This document shows, in pieces, positions 36,878 to 48,817 of a stretch of DNA of 64,000 nucleotides (positions are counted from its first letter, which is position 1; every line of letters starts with the position of its first letter). The DNA is from Dermatophagoides farinae. Taxonomy: Eukaryota; Arthropoda; Arachnida; Sarcoptiformes; Pyroglyphidae. Under the pieces are notes generated by a model that made no database searches, had not been told where the DNA came from, and saw nothing but the letters and a program-made list of their open reading frames with translations. The translations under genes and the position numbers were made by a program. Location of the stretch: NCBI RefSeq assembly GCF_024713945.1, contig NC_134685.1, positions 2,537,001 through 2,601,000 of the forward strand. Reading direction: 5' to 3'.

Positions 36878-39800
36878 ATTGATGGTCATTGTCAAGTTCA
36901 TTTAAATTTAGAGCATTTGTCTTATTTTGTTCTGTTTTTTTTTGTGATGAAAATTTTTTTTTCTCAACAACCAAGTTGAATGAAACTTTTTCTTGCTTTG
37001 TCCTGTGTTTTTTTTCCATAAAAAAAAATTTTCATTCATTACATTCTTCTGGTCAAAGAATTTCTCTTCACTTTGGTCAATTTTTTTTATTGGTTTTAAT
37101 TATCAAATTCATTCGAATAACAGCAGCAACAACAACAACAATTGGCATTTGGCTACCAAAATGAATTCAGTTCAACATTTCAATTCAATTCAATTCTTCT
37201 AGATTTGATTTTTTTTTTTTTGTTTTCAAGAGTGGTTGGTGGTCGCTGTGTTGAGATATTTTTTTTTGTTGTTTTCATTTTATTATTATTATTCACGAAT
37301 GTTAAAAAAAACCGGTCGCTTGATAGTATTAGTGGCAGTAGTAGTAATAGTAGTAGTAGTCATTTTTTTTATTATTACCCATCACTAGACATACCATAAA
37401 AGAAATAATACATCCTGGTAGTGATGCTGATGATGATGATCAGGTTCTCTGTATGTTAATCAACAGGTAACTCACCTGTGCATGGATGGTTGGTTGGTTG
37501 GATAAATGAATGAATAGAGTGAATTGAAACATTCAATAATAGATCAACAACAACAACAACAAAACTTGAACACAACCAACCAACCAACCAACCAACTGTC
37601 AAGAAAAAGCCGAACAACAACAACCAACAACAACAAAAAACAAGTCTTCATCCATAATAACAACAACAAGATATTATCATTTGAATTGAATTGTGAATTC
37701 TGAATGAATTGGTCTATTGGTTTGGTTTGGTTGGTTGGTTGGTAGATAGGTAGGTAGGAATATAGCCGATTGAACAAACTTTAAACTCTGTATATTCTCT
37801 ATCCAAAGAGCAAGAGCAAGAGAGAGAGAGTGGGGGGTAAAACATCTAACATCTAGATTGACCTCTGAATCCATCCAAATGAAATGATTCGTATGGATGA
37901 TCGCCAAGTTCGACAACGATGATGATGATGAAGATGATAACAAACAAAACACAGAGAGAGAGGGAAAAAAATCCGTAGGCGGATGTGCAAAATGGTTTTT
38001 TTTCTCTGCATCAAATATGATATGTTGTTTTTTTTTTCACCATGTGTAGAATGAGAGAATTGCTTTCAATTTTTTTTTCTTCTTCTTCGATGCAATTCAA
38101 TGAATTGAACTTTGTGTGTGTGTGATAATAATAATTTAAAGGTGCGGCAAACACTATCCATTGATGATGATGATGTTGATGAATTTCGAGATTTTTTTTT
38201 ATTTTTTTTTTTTGTTCATTCGTTCTTGTCCCCATAGTGTTCACATCATCATCATATTTTCAAGATAAATTAAAGTGTGTGTTGTGTGTTGAATTACCAT
38301 GAAAAAATTTTTTTTCTGGTCCTGAAAAAGATAAGCGATGCACATGCAACACACACACACAGATAACAGATAAATGGATGTTTTTTTTTGTTTTGCTTGA
38401 TTTACTGAACAAGAATTCCAAACATTTTTTCAATCAACAACAACAGGTTGTTGTTTTTTTCATTTATTTTTTTTAAATTCATTTCTACATGTGTATAAAA
38501 ATTCTGGCAAATGAATTCTGGAATTTTTTTTTCTTGTTTCTTGATTTTGAAACAAATGAAAAATAGAAAAATTCTAAAGATGAAAATTGTCAACCAGAAT
38601 TTGTGTTTATGTTCGGGTGTAACCCTTGTTTTGATTTTTTTTTTTGGTTTTGGTTTTGGAACATAAATTGTAAAAATGACCACACCTATTACCTGATAGT
38701 GTCATATATATGTAAATATATAAATGAAATTATAGCACCATGATGATATGATGAATTTATGGTTGCAATAACTAAGATCAAATAGAGATAGAATCCAGAT
38801 TGATAATGATGATGACGCCCTTTAATTTTTTTTTATTTATTTCATTTCGGTAATTCATCAATTACCACTATAGGTAAAAAGATAATTTTTCATCTAATCG
38901 AATGGATGATTTGGTTAGGGTTGGTTACACATATATTCAATCTGAATTGCAATTGCAAAAAAAAACCAAATTGCATGTAACTAATGAAATCTATCCATCC
39001 TGTCTCCATCATCATCATTATTTCATCGTTTTCATTCAAAAAACGAGAAAAAAATAAACAAAAAAATGGGACAAACACACACACACACAACACCTGAACA
39101 CCTGTCATCTATATTATTCATATATAAGTGTTAATGGAATCGAATCCGTATTTGAATATTCAAAATAAACAATTTTTTTTTTGTTTGGAGCCAAAAATAA
39201 CGGCTTGTCATTTTTTTTCCATTGCTGCTGCTGCTTATTGATTCATTCAGTGAAATAAAAATAGCATCCCCCCTTGATGATGATGATGATGACCCATCCT
39301 TTTTCAACACTTCATGAGTGTGTATGTGACGTCAGCAGCAGCAGCAAAAAAAAAAAAAAAAAATGAAAAATGAAAAATCCGATAATGATGATGAGCGCCC
39401 ATCATAATGATGGTAATCATTAGATTTAGATTCAGATATCTATTCGTCATCATTATGGTAAATACAAATTGAAAACTTTTTTTTTCTATTTTATTTTGAT
39501 CAAAATACATCATCAGTGTATTTGTGACACCTTTTCACAAAAAAAAATGGCAAAATTGGATTAGTTTTCAAATAGACAAAATCAACACACACACACACAC
39601 AGGTGTGTTTGTGTCTGTTCTGTTTTTTTTTTCATAACTTATTCATCATTATTATATCGGTGATGATGATGATGATGATAATAATAATGAAATTTGGTTC
39701 CTTCCAAATGATGACGATGACGACGACGATGATGATGATGATCATTATATAAATAGGATTGGTATGAATTATCAACAAACAAACAACAATGGCCAACAGA

Positions 39801-40932
39801 TAAAAAAAAGAAGAATGTGTTTCTATTCGAATGTTTATGTTTTTTTTTGACCCAAACATTCAAAATTGACGACCAACCGACCGACCGATTCTTCATAACA
39901 AAAACAGCAAAAAAAAAAAAAAAAAAAATTTGATGATGACCATAATGGGCCGTATAGTGATGATTACTATGAATGAATGAATGAATGATGAGGATCCTAT
40001 TCTGGTCTTTTATAATTTTTGTTGTTGTTGTTGTCGTTATCGTTGTTGTTGTTGTTGTTATATTTAATCTTAAATTACATTTGTTCGTGTGTTTGCTTGG
40101 AAAAACATATTGTGTGTATATATTGTGCGTCATTTATTATGATTGCTGTGTGTTGTTTATCGCTGACACACTTCAATTTTTTATATTATTGCACACAAAT
40201 TGAAAATTGTTTACCAAAAATAAAAAAGTTCGGCTGTCATTTTTATTTCATCATCATGTCAAGGTGTCATGATGATGATGATGATGAGATAGGTGGTGAC
40301 ATAGTAGAACAACAAAAGGAATTATCTTTTGATGATGAAAATTGCCGGTACCTAATTTCGATTGTAGCCATTTGTTTGTTTGTTTGTTTGTTTGCATTGG
40401 GATTCTTCTTGATGATTCATCTCTTTATTTTAATGATAAAAAATTTAATCTAATGAAAAGTGGATATAAACACAAACAAACAGCGAACAGCGAACAGCAA
40501 ACATTTAATTTGTTTGTTTTATGAATTATCGTCTATTAGGGCGCTCTGAAGAAAAAACCAATGGAATGACGCGTTTGTTTTTTTTGTTTTCTTTGTTGTT
40601 ACCCACACAAACAAACAAATACCAGGAACTTTTGTCCACAATCGATTGTATCGATGTTTATCTTTATGTGTTTGAAAAAGTAAAATTCTTTTTAATTTTC
40701 TTTTTGCGGCCAAACAAAATGATATTGATTTTCGTGATTATTGATAAACAAAAAGAAACGATTTCTAATCGATTATAAAAATGGCCAATCGATTGATTCA
40801 ATCAATATGATAATGTTTTAAATTCAATGTCAAACGAGATTTTCTAATGTTTTTTTATTTTTATTTTCATTTTCTTTTTTTTTAGATTTTTCTCTTTGAT
40901 TCTTTCAAGAATACAACAAATCAAAACAAAAA

Positions 40933-43877
40933 ATGAAGTCATTATTGATGTGGCCATCCATACAATTGATCATTGTTTTGATCATCATCATCATCATTGA
41001 AATTGTTGAATCACAATTAATGACCTGTCCACAGGTTTGTTCATGTATATGGCGTAATGGTAAACAAACGACAATATGTGAAAATCAAAATCTTATATCG
41101 ATACCGAATCAAATATCACCATCAACACAGGTTTTAGATTTGAATCAAAATAATTTTCAAATATTACCATCGAAAGCATTTCAAGAACGTGGTTTGATTA
41201 ATTTACAAAAATTATTTATACCAAAATGTAAACTTGGTGCCATTGCTGATGATGCATTCTATCAATTAACGAATCTAGTTGAATTGGATCTTTCTGATAA
41301 TCTTCTTACACATGTACCAGTGAAAGCGTTGGCCAATGCAACAAATCTTCGACGACTATTATTGAACAATAATCATATTGCAACCATCACTTCGGAATCA
41401 TTTGCTGCATTAAATAGTCTAAAATTTCTTAATCTTTCTGGCTGTAAAACACATACAATTGAAGCAAGAGCTTTTTATGGTCTACGTGATCTTGAATATC
41501 TTTATCTTCATGATAATCAATTAACAACATTACCATATGCAGTGGTTGCTGATTTACCTGCATTATATAGTTTTGAATTATATCGTAATCCATGGCAATG
41601 TAATTGTGAAATGCGTCCAACACGTGAATGGATGATTAGAAATAATGTTGGCCAATCAATACCAGCTACATGTGATCTACCTATAAGACTTTCTGGTCTT
41701 ATGTGGAATTCATTGGATTTAGATGATTTTGCTTGTGAACCGGATATCATTACAACAACGGTCGAAGTAGCCAAAGTTGTTGGTAGTAATGCAACACTTT
41801 CATGTACTGTTAAAGGTATTCCTGAACCAAAAGTTTTCTGGTATATGGATCATGGTTATTATAATATATCATCACAACGATCACATAAATATCATTTATC
41901 GGAAGAAAGAACTGAAGGTACCGTTAATTCATTATTAACAATCATCGGTTTGGATATGAATGATGATGGTACATCTTTTATTTGTTCGGCTGAAAATCGT
42001 GCTGGTATCAAGAGTAAAAATTTCACTGTTTATGTTGTACCATCCGGTACATTTGGTGTACCATCCAATTGGTCTAAAGTTGAATTAGCTGGTGGTGTTC
42101 TTGGTCTTTTGATCACATTGGTATTGGCTTTTGTTGTCATTACATTGATATTGATACGTTCGAAACGATTTTCATTTTATGGTAATTCTACTAAATCCGA
42201 TAATAATGGTGGTTCTGGTAATAATGATTCATTAGAAAAGAAAAATTCATTGAATAAAATATTTGGACAAAATGGTGCCGCTATTTATCCTTCATCTATA
42301 AATGGAACATTATCCACAACAACATATACCAATGGTACAACAATGCAACAACATGCACTTTCAATGCTTGGTCTAGATGGTATTGATAAAAAACCGGAAA
42401 TATTTCTTAAACCGGATCTATTAGTACCGGGTAATTTTATGGATAATACAAAATCAAATTCACAAATAATGATTATGCCTACTACTACATCGCAAACAAC
42501 TGCCACTGGTTATGAATTGAATCATTTTGGTTTCAATAACAACAACAACAACAACAACAATATTGGCCAACAGCCAGGTAAAGGAAATTTTTTGATAAAC
42601 AAAAAAAAACTAACTATCATTTTCTAACTATAGGTCATCATTTAACATTTTCCAATGATGTTCTTAATGGTGGTGGCACTTCACATCAGGATACATTGTT
42701 TGTTACACAGGATTCTGGATATATGACAAATCCTGATCATCATCATCAACAACAACAGCAACAGATGTCTGGATTATATCGTGCCGTTATGGTTAATCCA
42801 ACAACAGTCATTACTAATGGTGGTAGTGGTTGTGGATCAACAGCAACAATGACTTTATCATCATCAACAACAACAACTACAGCACCACAAACCAATTCAA
42901 GTACAATGACATACAATACATCGGCAACATCACCAATGAATGGAAATATTTTCAATGGTGGAAATAATAGTTCAACACCACCATCATTTATGTTATCATC
43001 AGCACCAAATTTATTGTATACAAATCAATATCTTAGTCAATTTGATCTGAATAATCAACAACAACAACAACAACAACAGAATCATCATCGTTTAGCAACA
43101 CCACCGAATCATCAATTCTTTACACATCATTCACATCCACATCCACAACAACAGCAATTTATATCAAATACAAATAATAGACAAATTTCATCAAATCCAT
43201 CACCATCACCATTATTAATATCAACATCATATGGCAATCCAGCATTTATTTCGGATTCAGCTGCATCAATAAATGGTTTTGTTTGTATGGATGATAATAA
43301 TGGCAATGGAACAACCACAACAACAATGATGTATAATGATATTAATGGTGATGATGATGAAGTTTTTCGTACCAATATTATTAATCCATCAATATCGATA
43401 TTGGAACCATTACCATTACAATTTCAACAATTACCAAGACAATCAACAACATTATTAACAAGTACAAGTAGACCAAATTTATTAACAATGGAAGAATCAT
43501 TATATGGTATAAGACATACACCTATTAATCCAATACAACAACAACAACAACCATCATCATCATCATCATCATTTATAACAATGGCACCAATGCAAATGGC
43601 ACCACCAGCACCAAATCATCATCAACAGCAGCAACAATCAATTTATGGTGTAACAACAGTTGGTAAATCTCGATGGCAAACAATGACACCAAATTATCCA
43701 TTTCGGCAACAACAACAACAACAACAACCACAATTATCATCACAAATGACAGCAACAACATCATTATCAAATATTCGTTATAGTCCTGATGAAGGTTATG
43801 GTGAAGAATCAAGTACCGGTGGTAGTGCTGGTGTACAACATTCAACAGTTGGACAGCTACAAGGTACTGAAGTTTGA
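40933..43877 (+). CDS. Kekkon-like LRR-Ig transmembrane receptor
   Basis: Cell-surface protein of the Kekkon group; in Drosophila Kek1 binds and inhibits the EGF receptor, and others act at synapses. Two coding exons, 40933-42577 and 42634-43877, give 962 residues. In order: signal peptide about 1-27, LRR N-cap with CPQVCSC at 32-38, leucine-rich repeats about 65-215 (LVELDLSDNLLTHVP, LEYLYLHDNQLTTLP), LRR C-cap about 218-269 (NPWQCNC), one Ig domain with cysteines near 291 and 351 (LSCTVKG, FICSAEN), a membrane segment about 385-408, then a long cytoplasmic tail rich in Q, N, S and T. The tail ends QGTEV, a class I PDZ ligand (T-x-V). A 5' non-coding exon is implied by the acceptor ending at 40885. 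AATAAA at 44373-44378 may end the transcript. Confidence 0.9.
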
Positions 43878-45422
43878 AAAATGAAGAGAACAAAAAATTT
43901 GTCCATCTAATTCTTCAGAATTGAATCTTAGTCAAAAAACAAAAAAAACAAAAAATTGCTGGTCAAAAATTTAAATTATTTCATCGTGTACATATATACA
44001 ACCACACGATACATTGTACCATACATAACATATATTCATTTCATTGTATAAAAAGTACAAGTTCATTAAAAAAAATTCACACATACACACACACAAACAT
44101 ATTTACATATTGATATGTGGTATACCAATCAATCAATCAATATCGATTGGGTTAATTTTTTTTTGTTGTTGTAAATACATTCATTCATTCATTCATTTAC
44201 ATAAACACACACACACTGACAGACATTTTATATATATATCACGTTTATTTTCATGTGTTTGGTTTTTAATTTTTTTTTCCTCCCCATCACTATGTAGATA
44301 CCATTATATTTTTTACATATTTATTGATTTGATCATCATCATCAATCGATAATGAAAATGAAAATTTTCAATAATAAAACATAATATTTTCAATTGAAAT
44401 TGATAATAAAAAAAAAAAATTCTGATCATATCGATTGACTGACTTTATATAGTTGTGTTGTTTTTGGGATCGACTGGTTGTTGTTTTTTTTTTATTCAAT
44501 ATCCAATGTCATCAATATCAAACATCTGGTGTACATATTATTAGGTCACCTTGAATGAATTGAATCATTTTTATCATTATGATTGAACATCATGTTTCCA
44601 ATCAAATCAATGGGTCCATCATTATTGGTCATCTATGTATTCTATAGGTATGAATTTTTTTTTTTTTTTTTTTTTTTTTGGTAAAACCAATTTTTTTTTT
44701 GTTCTGAATGAATGGAAAAAATCCTGAATGGAAATTTTTTGTGAAAAATATTTGCATACGTGATTTATATATGGATGAATGATAATGACCTTATCATCAA
44801 TCAATTGATTGATTGATTGATTGATTGATTGTCTTCAAAAAAATTTTTTTTTTTAATCAATCAAATGGTTGATATTAGTTTTTTTTTTTTTTGGTAGATT
44901 CCCAAAAAAAGGATATCATTTGATTGTCGCATATTTTTCACAATTAACAAAAAAAAACAAAAAAATCAACGAGAATGGAAAGTAAGACACACACATACAT
45001 TGAAAATTAATGACGACTACGAGTCCATTGATCTTATCATCCACCATTATGATGATGATGATGATGATGATTTTTGAACCCAATCACAAATCCAAATGAC
45101 AATAAAAAAAAACAAACGGTAAATGACCATCATTGGCCTTGACTTCAATTCACCATCATCATCATCATCATCATTGCAGATAATTTTTTTTTGCATCCGT
45201 GTGTATGATAAGATAAAAAAAATTTTTTTTTTTTTTTTTGTTCCGCTTCCATTTCTTGTTTATCTTGCATTTGATTAAAAAAAAAAAATTTAATTTTCTC
45301 ACAATCCAAAAAAAAATAGCTCAACTGGAATTTATTTCGGAAACATTTCCCGTTATATTGTTCGATTTCTTTCGAAAAAAAAATCTTGTAAATCACCTGC
45401 TGCTGCTGCTGCTACTGTCAAA
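43878..45422. other. 3' UTR of the Kekkon-like gene and intergenic repeats
   Basis: The first 500 bases are probably the 3' UTR, ending near AATAAA at 44373-44378. The rest holds a 25-base T tract at 44655-44679, a (GATT)n run at 44805-44831 and CAT triplets. I see no gene. Confidence 0.5.
44655..44679. repeat. 25-base poly(T) tract
   Basis: An uninterrupted T run in intergenic DNA, without a recognisable retroposed body on either side. Confidence 0.9.
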
Positions 45423-46861
45423 ATGAAAATGGTCAATCAAAGTGATAAAAATCATCGTTATTTTAAATTATTTCACATGTTCATATTATTCATTCATATG
45501 ATATTGATAGTAAAATCATTTCATAGTTTCATTCATATATTATATAATCATCATGATGATGATGGTGATACTGTAATTGTGACGGAAAATTTCAAACCAA
45601 TAACATTTTTTATATTTCGTATATATTTGATCATGTTTCATGTGGACAAATTCTATGTATACATAATGTTTCTATTATTTGGTCAACAATTATTCGAAAT
45701 TTTATCACATCCATTATATAGAAAATTGGATCAATCATTTAAAACTGGTCGATTGATTGCCATTTCAATGATTATCTATAATTTAGCCATAAATTTCATT
45801 CTATTCATATTCATCATACCATCATCAATGAAAACAATGAAACATTGGAATATTTTATTCGATTTATCCATGGATTTTGTTGAACAAAATAATCATGATC
45901 AAATAATCATCATTATCACTATTTATATTGTTGTAATGACTAAAAATTATTTCAATCACATTATCGATTGGATTCAAACCAGTAAGTTGTGGTTTTTTTT
46001 TGTTATCATTTCAACATTGAAATTAACCTTGAAATACATTATTGGTTGGTTTCAATTTTAAAATCCTACTAATTGATAATTGATGAGATAACCAGAGAAA
46101 AAAAAATTAAGTATCACTTTAACATTTTGTAGCACACAAAATATGGGGGGGTCAATAACCGGCAAACAATTTACGAATCAGCAAATTATCGATGAATTAA
46201 TTTTGTGTTCTTTTCTAATTCTTTTTTTTTACTAGCCGAAAATATAACCGTTGAATCCGTCATCAGAATCAAACCATTAATATATCATCTGATTAGAAAT
46301 CTGGATCGATTCTATCGACTATCATCATATTGGTTAATGACAAAACAAATTGTCACCATAATATCGATAATATTCTCTTTCGTATATTTTACCTTGCCAG
46401 TAATCGATGACAGTATGAATATGATGAAAAATATTCTCATTTTTGATTTAATACGAAATTTTATATTGGAATTTATCTATTTTCACATTACTGGTCATTT
46501 GACGGAAATTTATGAAAAATTTTTCAATATTCTAATACAATTTTGTGTGCTGAAACCAAAATCAATTTTAATCGACAACAATGAACAACAATCGATTGAT
46601 TTATCATCAACAATTTATGCAACAATTTTGGAACAACCACCATCATCATCACCATTTGTTAATGAATCCAAAATTGATCACGATTATTGTTTGGATCCAA
46701 TTCGTATTGAATTATTTCAATTGAAATATTATAAAGAAAAAACAATACCAAAAATATTTTCATTCATACAATTACAACGTTCAATACATTTCAAATGTTT
46801 AGTTTTTTGCATAAATTTTGCCGTAATTCTTTTACAAACTGAACAAACTAATTATCAATGA
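45423..46861 (+). CDS. Gustatory-receptor-like 7TM protein
   Basis: Putative chemosensory membrane protein. Two exons, 45423-45981 and 46236-46861, give 394 residues, the usual size for insect-type gustatory receptors. The sequence is strongly hydrophobic with about seven membrane segments, for example FKLFHMFILFIHMILIV, FYVYIMFLLFG, LAINFILFIFIIP, IIIIITIYIVVM, IVTIISIIFSFVYFTLP and a C-terminal FKCLVFCINFAVILLQ. The last segment resembles the family's TYxxxxxQF end but lacks it exactly; the protein stops at TEQTNYQ. The phase-1 intron before the terminal helices is also typical. Low identity means an unrelated multi-pass family cannot be excluded. Confidence 0.6.
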
Positions 46862-47898
46862 ATTTGGTCAAATCAAATTGATTCATTGATTCATTCATTC
46901 ATTCATTCGATATTGCATTACACAAAGTCATCGAACCAACACTTTCAACAAAAAAAAACTAATGCATAGTATTAATGACCGATACTCGTACACGCACACT
47001 TGGTGACGACATCAACCAAAAAAAAAAGAAGTGAAATATAAAAAAAAATCGGGTTGATGGCCAATCGATCGATTGATTGATTGATTGATTTATAATTAAA
47101 ATAAAAAAAAAATGTGGTTGTGGTTTTTTTTCCAATGTTTTCCATTGCTCTCAATGTACTTTATTGTTTGCAACAACAACAACAACAACAACAGCAACAA
47201 CAACAAAATTTGCATCGTGCAACATCATCAATCATCATCATCATCAACATCATCATTATCACTAGCGTAATGGGCAAAAACATTGCCTAAAAATAACCTG
47301 AATCTTTGAAATTGATTGGTGAAAGCAAAAACAACCTCGAAATTTTTTTTTTTTGTAGATGAACGAATAAAATAAATAAACAAACAAAGTCAATGGACTA
47401 ATGAAAGCAGTGAAAATAAGAAAACGCGAAAAGATTCGGATTCAACGGATTTATAAAAAAAAAAAAATTCATCATCTCAATCATTTATGTGTACGCGCAA
47501 ATATGACCATCGACTAAATGAAAAAAAAACCAAAAAAAAAAAAAAAAAAAAAAAAGAAAAAGATTCTCATCATCATACCATTCATTCAATTGCACACACA
47601 CTCGCCATCAAGTACACGTAAATAATACAGAAAAAAAATCGAATCAAGGATAATCTTGAGTTTTTTTTTGTGCAATTAGCACTGATCCGTTATCACTGAT
47701 CCTGATTTGCTTTGTGTTTTTTTTTTTTTTTAAAGATCATTCTAGCCATGGTGGCATAGAGATAGATAAAACATGTGTGTGATCGAATGGCGCCAGAGAT
47801 AGATAGAGAGAGAGAGAGAGATGGAGATAATTCATTTCAATAATTTTGATTGAAATTCATTCATTTATAATATATATAAAAAAAATTGATAATGAGAA

Positions 47899-47929
47899 TG
47901 AAAATGAAAATGAAAATGAAAATGAAAAT
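47899..47929. repeat. (TGAAAA)5 tandem repeat
   Basis: Five consecutive TGAAAA units, a hexamer array unlike the triplet and dinucleotide repeats that dominate the window. Confidence 0.85.
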
Positions 47930-47985
47930 TTAGGATGCTGATGATGATTATCATATCATCTTTTTTTTTTTTTTTTTTGCTTTTG

Positions 47986-47995
47986 TATATAAAAG
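47986..47995 (+). promoter_or_regulatory. Possible TATA box upstream of the NRF-like gene
   Basis: TATATAAAAG is a near-ideal TATA box, preceded by a long T tract and followed by pyrimidine/CAT sequence suitable for initiation. It is 0.8 kb upstream of the next plus-strand start codon, which would require a long or spliced leader. AT-rich background makes chance matches common. Confidence 0.3.
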
Positions 47996-48720
47996 TCAAT
48001 CCTATCATCATTATCAACATTATAATTGATTCAAATCTAAAACCAAAAATAAAAAAAAATAAAAAAAAAATTTCTCGTGATGAATCTACATGTTGGCTAT
48101 TTAAATGCCACTAGTTTAGTGTGTGTGTGTGCATGTGTGTGTATTTGTTCTACATCGATCCACTTCAACCATCATCATGGATCAATATCATCATCATCTA
48201 CGAATTTGAATTCAATTAATAATTTTCTGATTGATATTGATATTGATTTTTTTTAGTAGTTGTTTGATCAGTTGTTTTTTTTTTTTTTTTTGCTTCCCTC
48301 GCTGTATGTATATATAAACACACACACACACACACACACGTTTAACCAGATGATGATGATGATCAATGAATCAAGGATGATTGGTTTTTGGTTTTTCTTG
48401 ATATATATATAGAATTTGTGATTGTTGAAAATAGAAAAAAATTTTTTTTTAAATTGAATAACATTCGATTTGATTCGATTCGATATTATCATCATTAAAC
48501 GTACCTCGAACTACAAATTTTTTTTCCATATTTTTTTTTTATCAATGTGAATCCGGTTTTTTTTCACTGTATTCGTCGTATTTTATCAAAACCCTTCTCT
48601 CTCTCTCTCTGTCATTCTCTCGTGCTTACCACCACCCCCCCATGTTTATTATTCGGGATAAACAGAAAAATTTTCAAGGCAATAATCGACCGACCGACTG
48701 ACTTACTTATTCACTTATTT

Positions 48721-48753
48721 ACTGACTGACTGACTGACTGACTGACTGACTGA
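48721..48753. repeat. (ACTG)8 tandem repeat
   Basis: Eight ACTG tetramers lie about 65 bases upstream of the NRF-like start codon and may fall within its leader. Confidence 0.9.
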
Positions 48754-48817
48754 TCGATTGGAAAGAATTTTTTTTTTTTGTTTGATTTAAAAAGTTTTTT
48801 TTTACTTCGCTCTTAAA

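Larger units (their letters stand above)
24568..40932. other. 16 kb repeat-rich interval without a supportable gene
   Basis: No frame here has domain-like composition or splice-joined partners; the open frames are F, H, S, N or V runs made by simple repeats. The interval probably includes the promoter and untranslated first exon(s) of the Kekkon-like gene, because a good acceptor (AG at 40884-40885) lies just before its start codon. Elements that stand out are a paired E-box palindrome at 28096-28115, a 15-bp hairpin at 29053-29088, and two inverted GTT/CAA arrays near 29.6 and 31.6 kb. The rest is A/T tracts, TG runs and CAT/ATG triplets. Confidence 0.55.
46862..48817. other. Intergenic interval before the NRF-like gene
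   Basis: This holds a CAA run near 47168-47212, a long A tract near 47536-47555, a GA run near 47805-47822, a (TGAAAA)5 array at about 47899-47929 and an (ACTG)8 array at 48721-48753. A TATA-like sequence at 47986-47995 is the only promoter candidate. I see no gene. Confidence 0.5.

Noticed and set aside
39639-40133. 164-residue minus-strand frame near 40 kb
   Set aside because: Made of T, H and F runs opposite GTT and ATG repeats, without domain features.
43573-43893. Minus-strand frame opposite the Kekkon-like tail
   Set aside because: It is the complement of Q/H/S-coding repeats in the receptor tail and has poly-V composition.
45965-46061. Read-through extension of the first gustatory-like exon
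   Set aside because: Sequence after 45981 begins with GTAAGT and loses family-like hydrophobic pattern; joining to 46236 keeps the frame and gives the expected length.
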